Shown here: positions 5,079 through 5,140 of the stretch, in pieces | Layout of the letters: each line of letters begins with the position of its first letter | Position numbering within the stretch: position 1 is the stretch's first letter | Origin: an uncultured Flavobacterium sp. | Lineage (GTDB): Bacteria; Bacteroidota; Bacteroidia; Flavobacteriales; Flavobacteriaceae | Assembly: GCA_946886675.1 (NCBI GenBank) | Contig: CAMPIZ010000157.1 | Coordinates: 1-5,140, forward strand | Length of the DNA stretch: 5,140 bases | Reading direction: 5' to 3' | Position numbers and translations under genes: made by a program | The notes under the pieces: model-generated | Seen by the model: only the letters and a program-made list of their open reading frames with translations | What the model was told of the DNA's origin: nothing | The model's database searches: none

Positions 5079-5140
5079 ATGAACAAAGACCTCTTAAGAC
5101 AATCATGTTATCGTCTTGGATATTCCAGAAATAATAAGGG
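5079..5140 (+). CDS. possible start of a gene running off the window
   Basis: An ATG at 5079 opens a frame that stays open to the window end, reading MNKDLLRQSCYRLGYSRNNK. It has a purine/AT-rich leader (AAAATATAA) and follows about 90 nt of very AT-rich DNA, which would suit an upstream region. TAATCTTG (5025-5032) is a one-mismatch -7 element, but no well-spaced -33 goes with it. Twenty codons are too few to identify a family or to prove coding, and I recognise no motif. Confidence 0.3.
   Translation, partial: MNKDLLRQSCYRLGYSRNNK

Noticed and set aside
5021..5140. Minus-strand frame reading through the right edge (PYYFWNIQDD...)
   Set aside because: It is low-complexity, has no motif, and ends among AT-rich codons. 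The plus-strand frame is slightly more plausible.

Overview
The window looks like chromosomal DNA from a member of the Bacteroidota, most likely a Flavobacterium-like flavobacterium. The reasons are the low GC content, A-rich leaders in place of strong Shine-Dalgarno sites, promoter cores of the Bacteroidetes TAnnTTTG type, and the neighbourhood folP / DUF1599 / DoxX-like BT_3928-family protein. No phage, transposase, CRISPR, rRNA or tRNA sequence was seen. Most of the window is core genome.

Layout: a minus-strand gene train runs leftward from about 3394 to 85. It holds a duplicated-domain DUF1599 protein (2816-3358), a DoxX-like membrane protein with a thioredoxin-like C-terminal part (1654-2754), two small two-helix membrane proteins that look like tandem paralogues (1382-1618 and 1158-1382), and a DppB/OppB-type ABC transporter permease (85-1161). 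The last three genes are chained by a 1-nt overlap (TGATG) and a 4-nt overlap (TTGA), so they are almost certainly translated from one message. Divergent from this train is folP, dihydropteroate synthase (3443-4264, plus strand). Convergent to folP is rlmH, the 23S rRNA pseudouridine-1915 N3-methyltransferase (4432-4905, minus strand). The right end (4906-5140) is AT-rich, carries the rlmH promoter region and may contain the first 20 codons of another gene.

The folP-rlmH gap (4265-4431) and the rlmH upstream region hold short interspersed repeats. Three copies share a TGTCAT...ATCTC frame, and their inner stem differs by paired (compensatory) base changes: CCC/GGG, TTC/GAA and TCT/AGA. A second repeat type (TTGC...GCAA) sits between folP and rlmH. 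Two of the first type lie head to head right behind the folP stop codon and may act in 3'-end formation.

Functionally the recognised genes cover folate synthesis, ribosome modification, peptide-type transport and a putative envelope redox protein. Nothing shows that they form one pathway. The parts least explained by known biology are the two small membrane proteins coupled to the permease, the duplicated DUF1599 protein facing folP, and the covarying repeat family.
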